DNA from: Neoscytalidium dimidiatum
Lineage: Eukaryota; Ascomycota; Dothideomycetes; Botryosphaeriales; Botryosphaeriaceae
Assembly (NCBI GenBank): GCA_037367355.1
Contig: CM074705.1
Coordinates: 1,736,001-1,800,000, forward strand
Direction of reading: 5' to 3'
Length of the DNA: 64,000 nucleotides
Shown piece after piece: positions 1-11,455 of this stretch. A model generated the notes under the pieces. The model ran no database searches, was not told where the DNA came from, and saw nothing but the letters and a program-made list of their open reading frames with translations. Numbering within the stretch: position 1 is the stretch's first letter; every line of letters starts with the position of its first letter. Made by a program: the position numbers and the translations under genes.

Positions 1-36
1 AGAGCATATGTGAATAATTCTACCCCGTCATAACTC

Positions 37-3000
37 TCAAGGCTCAACATTAAACTTCATCTTCACACCCATCGACGCAAGCTCGACGTCCAGATACCTC
101 AGCACGCCCGGCACGGCGACGACAGTGACATCCTCGCCGCCAGTCCAGCGCATGCCCTGCGCGTCCTCCCAAATCTCGCTCTTCGGCTCCCAGCCCTCGG
201 CCGGGTGAGCGCAGCGCCTGCATCTGGTGATGGCGCCGCTGCCGCGCTTACCGCGGCCGTAGCCGTTGACCGTAGGGGCGGTGCTGAGGAAGGAGCCGCA
301 CTGGCGGCACAGCCAGGTCTTGGTGTAGTCGGAGCAGTTCATGAGGCGGTCCTGCAGGAGGTGGGCGGTGCCGTGGGCAAGGAGGGCGTCGCGCTCCATC
401 TCTCCAACACGGATACCACCACCCTTCTTACGGCCCTTGATGGGCTGGCCGGTGAGGGCGTTGTTGGGGCCAGTGGTACGGACCTGGTACTTGTCGTTGA
501 CCATGTGACGCAGGCGCTGGTAGTAGACGACGCCGATGTAGATGTCGGCGTGTAGCTCCTCGCCCGTGATGCCTGAGTACATGGGTTCGTTGCCGTAGTA
601 GTTGTAGCCGGCTTCCTTGAGCTGGTGGCCGAAGTAGTCGACCGCCGTGTTGCGCTCGTCGAATCGGAACGGCGTGCTGTCCTGCGCTAAACCGTGCAGC
701 GCGCCGGCCTTACCAGCGAGCGACTCGACGAACATGCCAATGGTCATACGGGATGGGAAGGCGTGGGGGTTGATGATGACGTCTGGCTGCATGCCAGACT
801 CGGAGAAGGGCATGTCGACGCATGGCCATTTCTGCGACATAACACCCTTCTGCCCGTGACGCGAGGAGAACTTGTCACCAATGACCGGGGAACGCGGGAC
901 ACGGATCTTGATGCTCACGGCCTGGAGTGGCTCGGCACCACTCTCCGACCCAATGATGCGGACCTCTTCGATGAAGCCGATTTCATCGTCCTTGTACTTC
1001 TCGAACGAGGTTTGGCCATCCTTGTTGACATATTCATCCCTGGACGCGTCGTAAGTCACAGTGTGATACGCACAAATGATGTCGCCTTTTTGCAGCATTG
1101 TGCCGATATGTGGCAAGCCATCGTCGTCAAGTTTGAGACGCCAGTCTGCCTTGACAATACTGTCCGGAGCGAAACCAAAGAGCTTGGAGACTCTCTTCGT
1201 TCCCTTTGTCCTGGAACCTTCGTTGAGGTCAATCTTTTTGGTTTTGTAGATGGTACCGTGACCAAAACCGCGCTCATGTGCTGACTTGTTGATAATCATA
1301 GCGTCGTCCATGTCGTAGCCGGTGTAAGAAATGACAGCGACGACAGCGTTCATTCCATTAGGGAAGTTGTCCAGACCGTATTCGTTGTGCAGGGGAGCAC
1401 GGACTACTGGCGTCTGACCCGTCTGCAGCCTGTAGGTCTTGTTGTCCGTACGGTACGCCATCGCAGTGCCAGGTGTACCCATGGATTGTTTACCCATCTG
1501 GCATTGGTACATGTTACGAGGGGATTGGTTGAAATCAGAGAACGGAGTCTGATTGGCGACGATAGACAGAATGTTCGTAGGGTCGTACTCGACATGGGTC
1601 GAGTCTCCAGAGATGATCTCAGGCTCTGTGACGGCAATAGACATGTAGGGCTGCTCGAAAGGACCGACGTAGTCAAGGCCATCCAAGGGCAGGTACTTAA
1701 CAGGTCTGTATAGCCTAGCAGCCTGACTGAACATGTATACACCAGGGTATTGACCGCCATTCGACAACGGAATGTAGCCAATCTCTAGCTCTTTCGGTAC
1801 GTTGTGACTGCCCTCGACTTTCCAGTAGCGAAGCGTATCGGTTATGACCTTTGCTTGCTTGGGAGAGCAGAACCCAAGAATTCGACCGTCAAGCTGAACG
1901 ACGATGCTGTCATCAAGCAGTGCTGATGAGACGTTTGATATTCCGAGTTGGGCAACAAGACCAGGAATAGCGGATGCGTTCAAGTCTGAGGTGGCGATCT
2001 TACACTTGTGTGCAAGATGATTGAGCAAACCGCAAGGACTACCATCAGGGGTATGCACAGGGCACAGGAATCCCCAACTCTCCGGCAAAAGCTTTCTTAC
2101 CGTTGTCGTCTTCAACTCAGCGAAGAAACTACCTCTGTGAACCATGCGGAAGTGACTGATGAACCGGTAGAAATTGATCTTCTCAGCCACAACGGTATAA
2201 CCGGAGGTTTGCTGCAGATCGAGGCCGCTGGAACTGACCAGATTTCCAGTAGAGAGGAAGTACTCCATGGCGTTACCGAGGTTTTCGTTTGTCCTTCTCA
2301 CGATCTTAGGGACGAAATCCTTCTCGAATTCGGGGTCGACAAAACGGTGTCCAGTATTCCTGCACCATTCCGATGTCACAGCACGGATTGACATTAACCA
2401 GTCCTCAATCTTCTCCTTCAGGATCATGCCGTACAGAAAACCTCCGAGAAGCAGCTCCTGGGATTGACAGCTATCAGGGTTGTCGATCGCGCAGGTGCCC
2501 TCGACAAGTGCATAGAGCTTCTTGATCATGAAGAGAAGCATCTTGAACTTGTCGGCATCCTGACTCTCGGTGACGTCTGAAGAGCCGAGGTGCGGTAGGA
2601 CGATTTTACGCAAAAATTCAGTACCAGCGTCCTCGTCAGGCATATCGTCAGGCACACCCAGCACGACTTTGAACTTGCTGCCGAGATATGCTCGTGTCTT
2701 TGCCCTGCTATGAATTCCGTACGCCTTGTACGTTCTTAGAAGCAGTTCCACACGGTCGGTGACGAACTGCTTCTCTGCCAGGCCCTTGGATCCAGCAACT
2801 CCAACCAAGCCTTCGAAAATTTCCCGGTCATTCGTCTCAACCAAGGCCTTCAAGATCATCATTACAGGAATGAGGTACTCGTTTTTCCTCCACGAAAAGC
2901 GGAAGGTGACATTTCCGTCGCTGAGGTAGTGGAGGACGTTGGTTTGGGAGGTCTGGTCGGGGCGGACGGAGCGGATCTGGATACCGAATTTGGTGTACGA

Positions 3001-3718
3001 CTGCCCACGATTCTGGAATGAGGGACGAATGATAGCCATTGGGAAATTCCTTTTGCCGACAATGAGCATACGGATGAGCTTCTCAATGCCATTTACAATG
3101 AAGTAACCTCCGAGCTCCTCCGTCTCTTCCTTAGCATTGACGAGCTGAGCAGGAGTCAAACCCTCGAGGTGGCACTTATTTGTCTGGAAATTGTCAGCGG
3201 CAAGGATAGCGCATAGTCAGCTTTTTTCAACGCACCCTGAGCATGATGGGGACTTGACCCAGCTCACGGACAGACTCCTTCCAGTCGCCATTGTTGACGC
3301 GCCACTCTAACCTCGCCCGCAGCTTTCCTCTGTATGTAGCGTGCCTCTCGCGGCACTCTGAAGGTAGTATATTGCGGCTCGACCCCAAGGCATACTTGTT
3401 GCTAGCTGGGAGGACGGCCTTCTCGAGGTATACGTCGCGGACGCGAACGTTGAGACGATTGCGAGGTCCGGCGGTGTTGATATCACCATCGAGGAAGGTC
3501 TTGGTGCCAATGTCCTTGAGACCGTGCTCCAGGATGCCATTCTTCTCGAAAATGGCATTGAAGGAGTGGATGTGCGGCTCGATGGCAGCGGCCAGCGACG
3601 GGTATGCGGTGTGGTCGGTGGGCGGGTTCTGGAAGAGCTTGTGGCGACGCACCGTGTCGTAGTCGGTGCGCCAGGCGGTGTCTGTCTTCGCCCTTCTCTT
3701 GGGGTGCGAGGGCGCCAT
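37..3718 (-). CDS. RPA135: RNA polymerase I second-largest subunit (Rpa135/RPA2)
   Basis: Beta-like subunit of nuclear RNA polymerase I, which transcribes rRNA genes in the nucleolus. Two exons: 3718-3236 and 3183-37, with a 52-nt intron 3235-3184 (GTGCGT..CAG). The join restores the family motif TNKCHLEGLTPAQL. The product is about 1209 aa, close to the roughly 1200 aa usual for the family. Visible landmarks are the lobe/fork region with GFLCPVHTPDGSPCGLLNHL, the active-site region GYDMDDAMIINKSAHERG, the hybrid-binding GDKFSSRHGQKGVMSQ, and a C-terminal zinc ribbon with CRQC and CRRC pairs. The ATG at 3718 (GCCATGT on the plus strand) opens MAPSHPKRRAKTD. It is divergent from ARL8, with a 735-bp gap between start codons. 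Identity is secure; only the exact first Met could differ. Confidence 0.96.
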
Positions 3719-4453
3719 GTTGGAGGCGCGATTCTTCTCGTCTGACGAGGCGAGCGATGCTGGCTGGCGCGAGCTGTGCGCTTCGGCGAGCGGCTTGTCT
3801 GCGCGGGACAGGGAAAAAAAAATAAAAATGGGAGGCGCTGTCTCGGAGCTACTGCAGGGCGCTCCCTCGCATCACACTTGCGGGCTCGCGGGTCTCGGGA
3901 ACGGGGAAGGGCAGGGCAAAAAGAAAGTTGCGAGATGCCGCTGGCAGGCGTCGGCCTAGAGAGTTTGGCGGCCGCGAAAAAATGTCGACAGCAGTGGCAG
4001 TTTGCGCGCTCGGACCGCAGGCCTGGCGTCGCTGCAGCCGTGCCCGACCAGGGATTGGGCCGCACGCTCTACCGCCCACTCGAAGCGGTTTAGCAGATCG
4101 GCTTCCCGCAACAAGACTCCCAGACGCTGCACCACCTCTCTCGTGCACATGCGGCGCCGTGGATTTTGCCCTTGTATCCTCCGTCTCCCGCCCGGCCGCC
4201 ATCACCGTTGCAGCTTCTCACGACTCGCCAGCGTGCGCGGTGCTAAAGGGGCAGCTCTCGTTGATTTCTATCTAGCTTAACCGCCGTGCCCGCAAGGCAG
4301 ACAAGGCCCCGCATCCCAGGAACCCTAGACTGAGCTCTTCACGCGCCTCGGGCCCTTCCGCAGCTATTCACTACCCACCCGTAACGGACTCACGCCTCCG
4401 CCGCGAGACCAGAGACCAGCGACCAGCGACAGCAGCACCCTCGCTCCCCAACC
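3719..4453. promoter_or_regulatory. Divergent promoter region RPA135 / ARL8
   Basis: A 735-bp stretch lies between the start codons of RPA135 (minus) and ARL8 (plus). It is GC-rich, has an A-rich run near 3815-3830, and becomes pyrimidine/CA-rich toward the ARL8 ATG, as expected of a fungal 5' leader. No credible coding frame is seen. Promoter function is inferred only from the divergent arrangement. Confidence 0.4.
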
Positions 4454-5555
4454 ATGGCCGGCTTCTTCAGGCGCATCTACGACTGGCTGCTGCGCCTGTT
4501 CTGGTGAGTGCGCGAGCCCGTCCTCACATATCCATCGTGCCCGTCCGTCATCATCACCCATCGTCGCCTGCACCGCGCCGGGCCCTGCCTGGCGCCCCTT
4601 CTGCCCGCCGTGTGCGCCGAAAGAAACCGTCTGCAGCTGCCAGGCACCGTGCTGACCCGGCCGCATCGGCCTCCGCAGGGCGACCGAGATGGACATCACC
4701 ATGATCGGCCTGCAGAACGCGGGCAAGACGTCGTTGTTGCGAGTTCTGGCGGTGAGTATCTACCCTTTCGGGGCCGGCCCGTGCAACGTCGCGCTGGATT
4801 GCTGGGCCTGCCTGGATGGCGCTGGACGCTTGACGCTGACGTGACCAGGGCGGCGAGTTTACCATCGAGTGCGTCCCAGCTCTCTCCTCTGCGCCGCGAT
4901 GGGATGGGATGCATCCAGTTGCGCCGCAGCCTGCGCCAATTTTGCACTGACCAGTTGTGTGTCCAGCTCGATTCCCACCGTGGGGTTCAACATGAAGCGA
5001 GTCCAGAAGGGCCATGTGACCCTGAAGTGGTATGTATCGCAGGGATCTTCCTCTAGACCGTCATGTGCCAGCCCCAAAAAGCATCGCTTTGGTCGACGTC
5101 GCGAACACGAGATAGCACCAGGCCGAACCATTTGCTGATTCTGTTTGCAACTTCTCAGTTGGGACCTTGGTGGTCAGCCCAGGTTCCGGTCCATGTGGGA
5201 GCGGTACTGCCGCGGGGTCAACGCCATCGTGTAGGCTCCTCGACGGTCGCATTTTGCGCACGCTTTGCTTATCGACTGCAGATTCATCGTGGACTCGGCG
5301 GACAAAGAGGCACTCCCCGTCGCGCGCGAGGAGCTGCAGTTGCTGCTGGAAAAGCCCGCGCTAGAGGGCATCCCGCTGCTCGTGCTGGGCAACAAGTCCG
5401 ATCTCCCGGACAAGGTCTCGGTCGATGAGCTGATCGAGGCGCTGAACCTGCGCTCCGTGTCGCACCGTGAGGTGAGCTGCTACGGCATCAGCGCGAAAGA
5501 AGAAACCAATCTGGACGCCGTCCTGCAGTGGCTGATTGCGCGCTCGAGCAAATAA
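4454..5555 (+). CDS. ARL8: ADP-ribosylation factor-like GTPase ARL8
   Basis: Small GTPase of the Arl8 subfamily; in animals it positions lysosomes and acts on endolysosomal membranes. Six exons: 4454-4503, 4679-4751, 4849-4868, 4967-5029, 5159-5230 and 5282-5555. All introns have GT..AG ends and the phases join cleanly into 183 aa (the family is about 186). The N-terminus [17 protein letters not shown] is an amphipathic membrane helix of Arl8 type, not an Arf myristoylation start. Nucleotide-binding motifs are visible: GLQNAGKTS (P-loop), [11 protein letters not shown] (switch I), [19 protein letters not shown] (switch II), LGNKSDLP (NKxD) and SAKEETN. Exon 3 is only 20 nt, so gene finders could miss it. 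Saccharomyces cerevisiae lacks ARL8, whereas filamentous fungi keep it. Confidence 0.94.
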
Positions 5556-6447
5556 GCCTCGGGCGCGGCGATGCGGTTTGTTGGATCTTGACGACTATGA
5601 CGACGACTTCTCTCATGCCTATGCTACCATCAATACGGCAGTCAGCTTTATACGATATGCGTTAACGAGACACGACATGATGGAAAGACGAAAGCAAAGG
5701 CTAGCAATGGCCGCCCATTTTTCTCTTTTTCCTCTTCTTCTTTTTTTTTTTTAAGTTTTCCTTGCACGGCAGCGTAACATCTGCATTCTTTCTGGACCCG
5801 TTTTATTACCTTCTTCTTCTCTGATGCGCGCCGAGGGCAACCTCGTCGGCGGTTGATTACTTTTCTGTGGCTGGCGGCTGGAGGAGAGGATTGGAGGCGC
5901 CTTTCCTGGTGTAATTCGTGTATGTCTTCCATATAGTTCCTTGACATGGCTTTGCGTAAGAGGGCAGCTCAAGCAACAAAAGGGAGGCGCTGAGGCGCGC
6001 CGGTCATGGGAGGGGGTCGGTTTCCAAGCTCGAGGATATCCATAGTCGCGGAATGCCAGAGACAATCTCCTTTGGTGCAGCGTGAGGGAATGCGGGCACA
6101 GTGTCGCCTTGCTGAGCGGGCAATTGGCAGCGCGACAATTGCAAGCCGTGGCAAGAATGTGAAAAGGCAAAAAAAATATCGCGTGGGCTAAGCTAGCAGC
6201 AGTGCGCGACGAATTGAACATATTTCAGCGCAGAGCTCCAGGGCCTCATGCAATGCCAGCGCATCACCCCGAAGGGGCTTAGTGCACCGTCGGTGGCCAC
6301 GAGCTCGCGGTGCGCCCAGCTCGTGCGAAGGAACAAACAGCTGCTTGCGCTGACACTGACACGTCAAGGCGGCTGAAACATTTGAGCAGTCGAGCGTCAC
6401 GTTGCCCTCGCAGCTGCGCATTCGCTCCCTCCTCTTGCTCTCCCTCA

Positions 6448-6478
<31 letters not shown>
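6448..6478. repeat. (CGC)n trinucleotide microsatellite
   Basis: About ten uninterrupted CGC units are visible in the ARL8-IMP3 intergenic region. It creates proline or arginine runs in spurious reading frames. Confidence 0.9.
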
Positions 6479-6479
<1 letters not shown>

Positions 6480-7251
6480 ACGCCGCAGCCCTCCCCCCGA
6501 CGCGCGCAAGGGCTGGCTGACCGCGCCCCCCAGCCAGAGGAGAAAGCCGTGGTACGGCGGGCGCGGCAGCGTGTTTCTCTTGGTTGCGACCGGGCTGGCG
6601 TACGGCAACAAGCGACAGGCTTCCCCGGACGAATGAGCTGCGGCTGCGAACCAGAACGCCGGTCGACCCAAGCCCAGCACGGCTAACCACCGACAGGCCA
6701 GGCCCCTCGACTGACGTCGTTCGGCGTCGTCTGGGAGGGAGGGGGGCAGACGGAGCAGACGCCGCTGCTGCTGAAACATGTCGTGTCCGCTCCACAGAGA
6801 TCTCGAGAGCCGCTTGCGGTTGCCCTGCTCTCTCTGAAACACGCATCTCAAATCTGCTTGTGGGAAGGCCGGCGCCGTCTCCCTGGGCTCGTCTAGTCAT
6901 GCTTTGACTGGCATAGAGCCGACTGCTGGATCTCGGCATGCCCCTTGAGCAGCATTGCCCGCTGGACCGACGGTTGACCAGCGGAAACACTTCCGGACTG
7001 CATTCGGTATTTGTCTGGAGAGGATTTCGACGGGGGCTCGGAGTCAAGTGCATGTCCAATTGGGACATCACTCGCAGAGCAGCGGGAGACAAGCCGGATA
7101 GGGACTGTGTCACAATCCATGCATCTGTCGCCCAAAATAAGCAGTGAGAATTTCTTTTATCGCGAGCTTTCTGCGTGAAAAGAATTGAACCATCAAACGG
7201 CCTTCAGGCGCTAGCGAGCTTTCAGGGTTGCGGCTCTTCTGTGGTGAACCA

Positions 7252-7263
7252 CTTATCGATAAG
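7252..7263. promoter_or_regulatory. Perfect 12-bp palindrome upstream of IMP3
   Basis: CTTATCGATAAG reads the same on both strands and lies about 100 bp upstream of the IMP3 start codon. This position suits a dimeric transcription-factor site. The function is inferred from symmetry and location only. Confidence 0.25.
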
Positions 7264-7365
7264 GGAATTTTCGCGCGGGAACAATTGCATCTCCGCCTTC
7301 GCCGCCCTGGCGCCCACAACCACCTTGTACCCCAGACGCACCGCGTACGCGCGCCGACAGTCACC

Positions 7366-7994
7366 ATGGTCAGAAAGTGTGTAAGCTCTGCAAGCGTGCA
7401 AGATGAAACGGCCCGCTAATTCAACTTCCGATCTTCAGACTCCGCCACCATGAGGCAAAACTGTTGCGCAAGGTGGACTTCACCACCTACAAGAGCGATA
7501 ACAACCATCGCGACGCCGCCGTCATTCGCCGTTATGCCATCCAGAAGCCCGAGGACTACACCAAGTACAATCGCCTGTGCGGCAGCCTCCGCCAATTAGC
7601 CCACCGTCTCGCAGACCTCGATCCCTCCGATCCTGTCCGCCTCAAGCACGAGAAATTATTGCTGGAAAAGCTGGAAGACCTTGGTATCCTCAGCACCGGC
7701 ACCGGGTCGCGCAAGCTCAGCGACGTCGAAAACAAGGCCACCGTGTCTGCCTTCGCACGTCGTCGCCTGGGTGTGGTGATGACGCGCCTACACATGGCCG
7801 ACACTGTCCAGGCTGCCATCAAGTTCATCGAGCAGGGTCATGTGCGCGTCGGCCCCGAGGTTATCACCGATCCCGCCTTTCTAGTTTCGCGCAACATGGA
7901 GGATTTCGTTACCTGGGTCGACTCGTCCAAGATCAAGCGGAACATCCTCAAGTACCGCGACCAGCTCGACGACTTCGACCTTGAGAGGGCATGA
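7366..7994 (+). CDS. IMP3: U3 small nucleolar ribonucleoprotein IMP3 (uS4-like)
   Basis: Component of the Mpp10-Imp3-Imp4 complex of the small-subunit processome. It helps U3 snoRNA pair with pre-rRNA in the nucleolus. Two exons: a very short first exon 7366-7376 (MVR plus two bases) and 7439-7994, with a 62-nt intron using the donor GTGTGT. The join gives [18 protein letters not shown], matching the conserved family N-terminus; the product is 188 aa (family about 184). The S4 RNA-binding domain carries [18 protein letters not shown] and [18 protein letters not shown], followed by the hallmark [15 protein letters not shown] near the C-terminus. It is distinguished from ribosomal protein uS4/RPS9 by this C-terminal block. 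A stronger-looking donor (GTAAGC) lies 4 nt downstream but would break the frame. Confidence 0.94.
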
Positions 7995-8687
7995 TAACAC
8001 CAAGGAGAATCACCTTACGAAGGAGACTGTGCATTTGCAGGCGTCTGGCGTAGTACATACAGGGGCCAGGGAAAAAAGAATCTCGGAACACTGGAAGTTT
8101 ATTCTACATCAATTCAAGGAGGCGCAGATACCACAGGAGCGCTGTTTGCATTACATTAATTTGATTGCCAGCTCTGCTCATTCACCACTGCTCTTTTCTT
8201 CTTCCAAAGACCCCACCAACACCGCCTCATCTGGGAAAGTATTTGCACACGTTGCAAACACTACGGGAGCCAACCTGCACCCTGATTCAACCTATCTGGC
8301 CTCAGAGTCCCTTTGCCTAATCTGCCTGCTTCTCGTGAAATAGTAGTCCTGGATTCTTGAGACCAAGATGATTCGAGGAATCATGAGGTTCCTGTTTCAT
8401 GTGCTGATCGTTTAACCCCAATACGGCACGGGGTCATGGCTTCTTCACCCAATCCTCACACCACCACGCCAAGCGCGGTGTGCTCCGACACGTCGCTTAC
8501 GCTCCAGCCCCCGAATCCTAGCGGTCCTCCATCAAGCCTTCTCGTTTGATCTTCTCGTCCCAGAAGCGAAGGAAAACCATCTATTTCGGCTCTCCTTGCA
8601 AAAGCTGAGACGCTGCACTATAGTACAAAATGCCACGCTTAAGCCTTGAACTGTTTCGTTTCAAACTTTTCCGGTGCAACGACGTGA
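7995..8687. other. Intergenic region IMP3 to CorA-like gene
   Basis: About 0.7 kb. It holds the IMP3 3' flank and the presumed promoter of the CorA-like gene. No RNA gene or convincing coding frame was recognised. Confidence 0.45.
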
Positions 8688-10984
8688 ATGACGATGTTTG
8701 ACGCGCAGCGGCGGAGAACCATCAGAGAAGCCTTGTGGAGGCCCTGGAGGCCAGGACGGTCGAAAGAGCATGAGAATCTATTGCCTTCCTTACAATCCAT
8801 CCAGCACGAGAGGTTATCTACCAGAGAAGAAGACATCCAATTTCTGGAATTTTGGAAGTATGAGGACGTACGCACTCTGTGGCCTTGATGGAGCGCTTTA
8901 CCTACTCACGTATGGTCGTCTAGTCCGATACAGCCCAACCGGGAGTCAACTGCTTCGCCGGCATCATCCACGACGACCATGTCGCAGACTGGCTGGACCA
9001 GAGGGGTTCATTTGCCCTGAATAAATCCAGCCCAGATCGTCCTGTCGTTGGGGGGATCAGGATCCTTATCTGTGAGCAGCGGGGAAGTGATCCTCTGGCT
9101 TTCCCCATCAGCAGAGACTCATACCTGCGTATGGAAAAACATTTCCGCCTCGACCCCGCTACGCTTCCATACTTCAAGAACAGCGGCTATAGTTATGCGT
9201 GGCGACACAACACTATTGGAGGCCGTAATGTGCTTGGTAAGTTCCGTCTATTAGCCTCTACGTCACCAAGTACAAAAATCAGTTGGTCTTGGCCCAGATC
9301 CACGCATTCGTACTCTTTCCGGTACAGAGCATTGAAGCACTGTATTCGAAAGGCCACCACCAGCATATCCTTACCTTCATAACCACATTGTTATGCACGT
9401 GAGGATTTTAATCCTATAGTCGATAGTTCACTCCCAACAGAAGACAGCCGTCACTGACTAAGATATTGAATAGTCCTCATATGCAAACCGCCGACCACCT
9501 CATCCCTCCCCGCCGCCGGCCTCTCTCTTACCCACGACTTCAACACCTCCACCACAACCGCCTTCCTCTATGGCCCGAACCTCCTCTCTTCCCCAGCCAC
9601 CATCCGCCAAACACGCGCCTACCCAACCAGCCCCCTCCACGTCCCACAGGTCCCTCTCCTCCGCGAACTCCTCGAGCAATGTGCATCTCTCTGGGCGCAC
9701 CCGCTGCTCCTCCCGACGGCATTATGCGCAATCGGAGTCGAGCGCACGCAGGCATTTTGCGGGATGGAACTTGAGGAGAGGTTTGGGGAAGTAGAGGGGG
9801 GTTTTGGGGGGAGTGAGAAGAAGGGTGCGGAGGCGATGACGAGAGAAGTGAAGGCTTTGGCCACGGAGGTGGCGGGCGGGGCACGGGTAATTGCCTGGCT
9901 AGGTCGGTATGCCAGTGCTCTGGCGGAAATGGTTGAGAAGGTGGAACAGTCCTGGGAGGTAGGGAATGAAGAAGGCGCGCATGAGGTAAGGAGTATGGTG
10001 GGGCAATTGGCGATGGCGGTTGGGAGTTTGGAGGAGGATGTGAAAGTACTGAAGGGAAGAGCGGACTTACTGGTCGACTCTGTGAGTGTCCCCTATCCAC
10101 ATCGTCTTCGTCGGGCGTGGGAAACCATGTTGGCTAACAACGGTGAAAATTCCCAGCTGCGAAACTCCCTCACCCAGACCACCAACCTCCTCGCAGCACA
10201 ACTGACCGCAACGGCCACTCGTGACGGCGCATCCGTTAATACCATTGCCCTCCTTACTACGCTCTTCCTACCAGCCATCTTCGTGGCCGTAAGTCTCACC
10301 GTCACCCTCCCCCCCACTTCCACCTATCCACCCACCCTCCCAATCACTAACCACAAGCCTCTCCCATATCCACAGACTCTGATAACAACCTTCACCTGCT
10401 CCACCCACACCAACCAATCCGCCTCCGCCTCCACCTCCGCCTCCCCCTCAACCAACCCCCTCCTCTCCAAAAACCTCCGCACCTACTGGTCCACCGCCAT
10501 CCCGCTCACCCTCCTCCTGCTGCTCGCCTGGCTCTTCTGGCGCGCCCGCGCCTCCAAGCTCTTCGCCGCCGCCTACGCCGCCATCCTCGCCGGCCGCGAC
10601 CCGCACCGCCCCTCCCCGCCGCCAAAAACCCCGTCGGCGCCCGCGCAGCTTGCAGCGCCAACGTCCACCGCGACTGCGATCGCCGCGTCGACGGTGGCTG
10701 GCGTGCCTGGTATGCCGGGGGTGGGCGGCGGCGGCGGCGGGCAGCAGCAGCGCGCGAAGGAGCGGGGCGGGGAGGATGAGGGGAGGGTGAGGGAGAGGAA
10801 GGGGAAGGAGGGGGTTGTGCCGGAGATGGCGGCCGCGGGAGGGGCGGTGCCGGAGAAGAGGAGGAGGATGAGCTTTTGGCCGACTGGGCCGTCGGGGGTG
10901 TCGGCGCCGGAGGCGGCCGGGTGGAGGGGCGGGAAGAGGCAGGAGAGGGAGGGGCACCAGGAGGATGTGGAGAGGTTGGTTTAA
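8688..10984 (+). CDS. CorA-like membrane protein (fungal Mg2+-transporter-related family)
   Basis: Proposed five-exon model: 8688-8867, 8924-9236, 9474-10081, 10157-10288 and 10376-10984, with introns of 56, 237, 75 and 87 nt and consistent phases, giving about 613 aa. The cytosolic N-terminal part includes REEDIQFLEFWKYED, PGVNCFAGIIHDDH and HFRLDPATLPYFKNSGYS, blocks I associate with fungal CorA-like proteins. The signature before the membrane is RNSLTQTTNLLAAQL, then TATRDGASVNTIALLTTLFL leads into TM1; TM2 is STAIPLTLLLLLAWLFW. The canonical CorA GMN loop motif is not present between the TMs, so ion transport is unproven. The tail is low-complexity, rich in P, A, G, R and E. The 5' end and the long second intron are the least certain parts. 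Confidence 0.75.
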
Positions 10985-11455
10985 GCGGAACGGGGGAGAC
11001 GGTTGTAAAGTGAATGGGCGAATTATGGCTGAGTGGACTTATTCGTCGTGGTGCTTGGATTTGAGTTGCTCACTGGCTGGAGGCTTTTTTTTTTTCTTTT
11101 CTATTCGTTCTGTTCTTCTATATACCCTGCTCTGGCTAGTAATTGTTATTGTTTGCTCATTTGTTGCGAGCTGCCTTGAACCATTGGATACCAAGGTCAA
11201 TGCCAGTGGTGATGCGTAACGAAGCTCTGTGGTCCCAACTTGCAAATTATGTGGAGGATTAGTCCACAAAGACTTGCATAAATTTGTCGTCTCAGTATCA
11301 TTATGCGCATAAAAGCGTTGTGTTTGGGTATCATAGTGTGGCCTTTTGTTTCCTACATCATCACATGAAAAACCTACGACACGGCGACCTGGAGTTTGCG
11401 CTTCCGGGGCTCAACCCGCTCAGATTCCTTTTCAATTACCTCACTTCCACCGCGA
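10985..11455. other. Convergent 3' intergenic region
   Basis: About 470 bp between the convergent CorA-like gene (+) and the WD40 gene (-). A T-rich tract near 11086-11102 resembles a 3'-UTR element. No gene is seen. Confidence 0.5.

Larger units (their letters stand above)
5556..7365. other. Intergenic region between ARL8 and IMP3
   Basis: About 1.8 kb without a supportable gene. It contains a pyrimidine tract ending in T14 near 5739-5752, a (CGC)n run at 6448-6478, and GC-rich sequence whose open frames have low-complexity translations and no recognisable domain. The IMP3 promoter must lie in its right end. An unannotated short non-coding RNA cannot be excluded. Confidence 0.5.

Noticed and set aside
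6279..7113. Minus-strand frames of 190 and 222 codons
   Set aside because: Poly-Arg or poly-Ala from the CGC run and no family resemblance.
7366..7994. Ribosomal protein S9 (uS4)
   Set aside because: Length, N-terminus and the [15 protein letters not shown] block fit IMP3, not RPS9.
8868..8933. Frameshift in the 5' part of the CorA-like gene
   Set aside because: An intron 8868-8923 (GTACGC..TAG with a CTCAC branch) restores frame, so no frameshift is needed.
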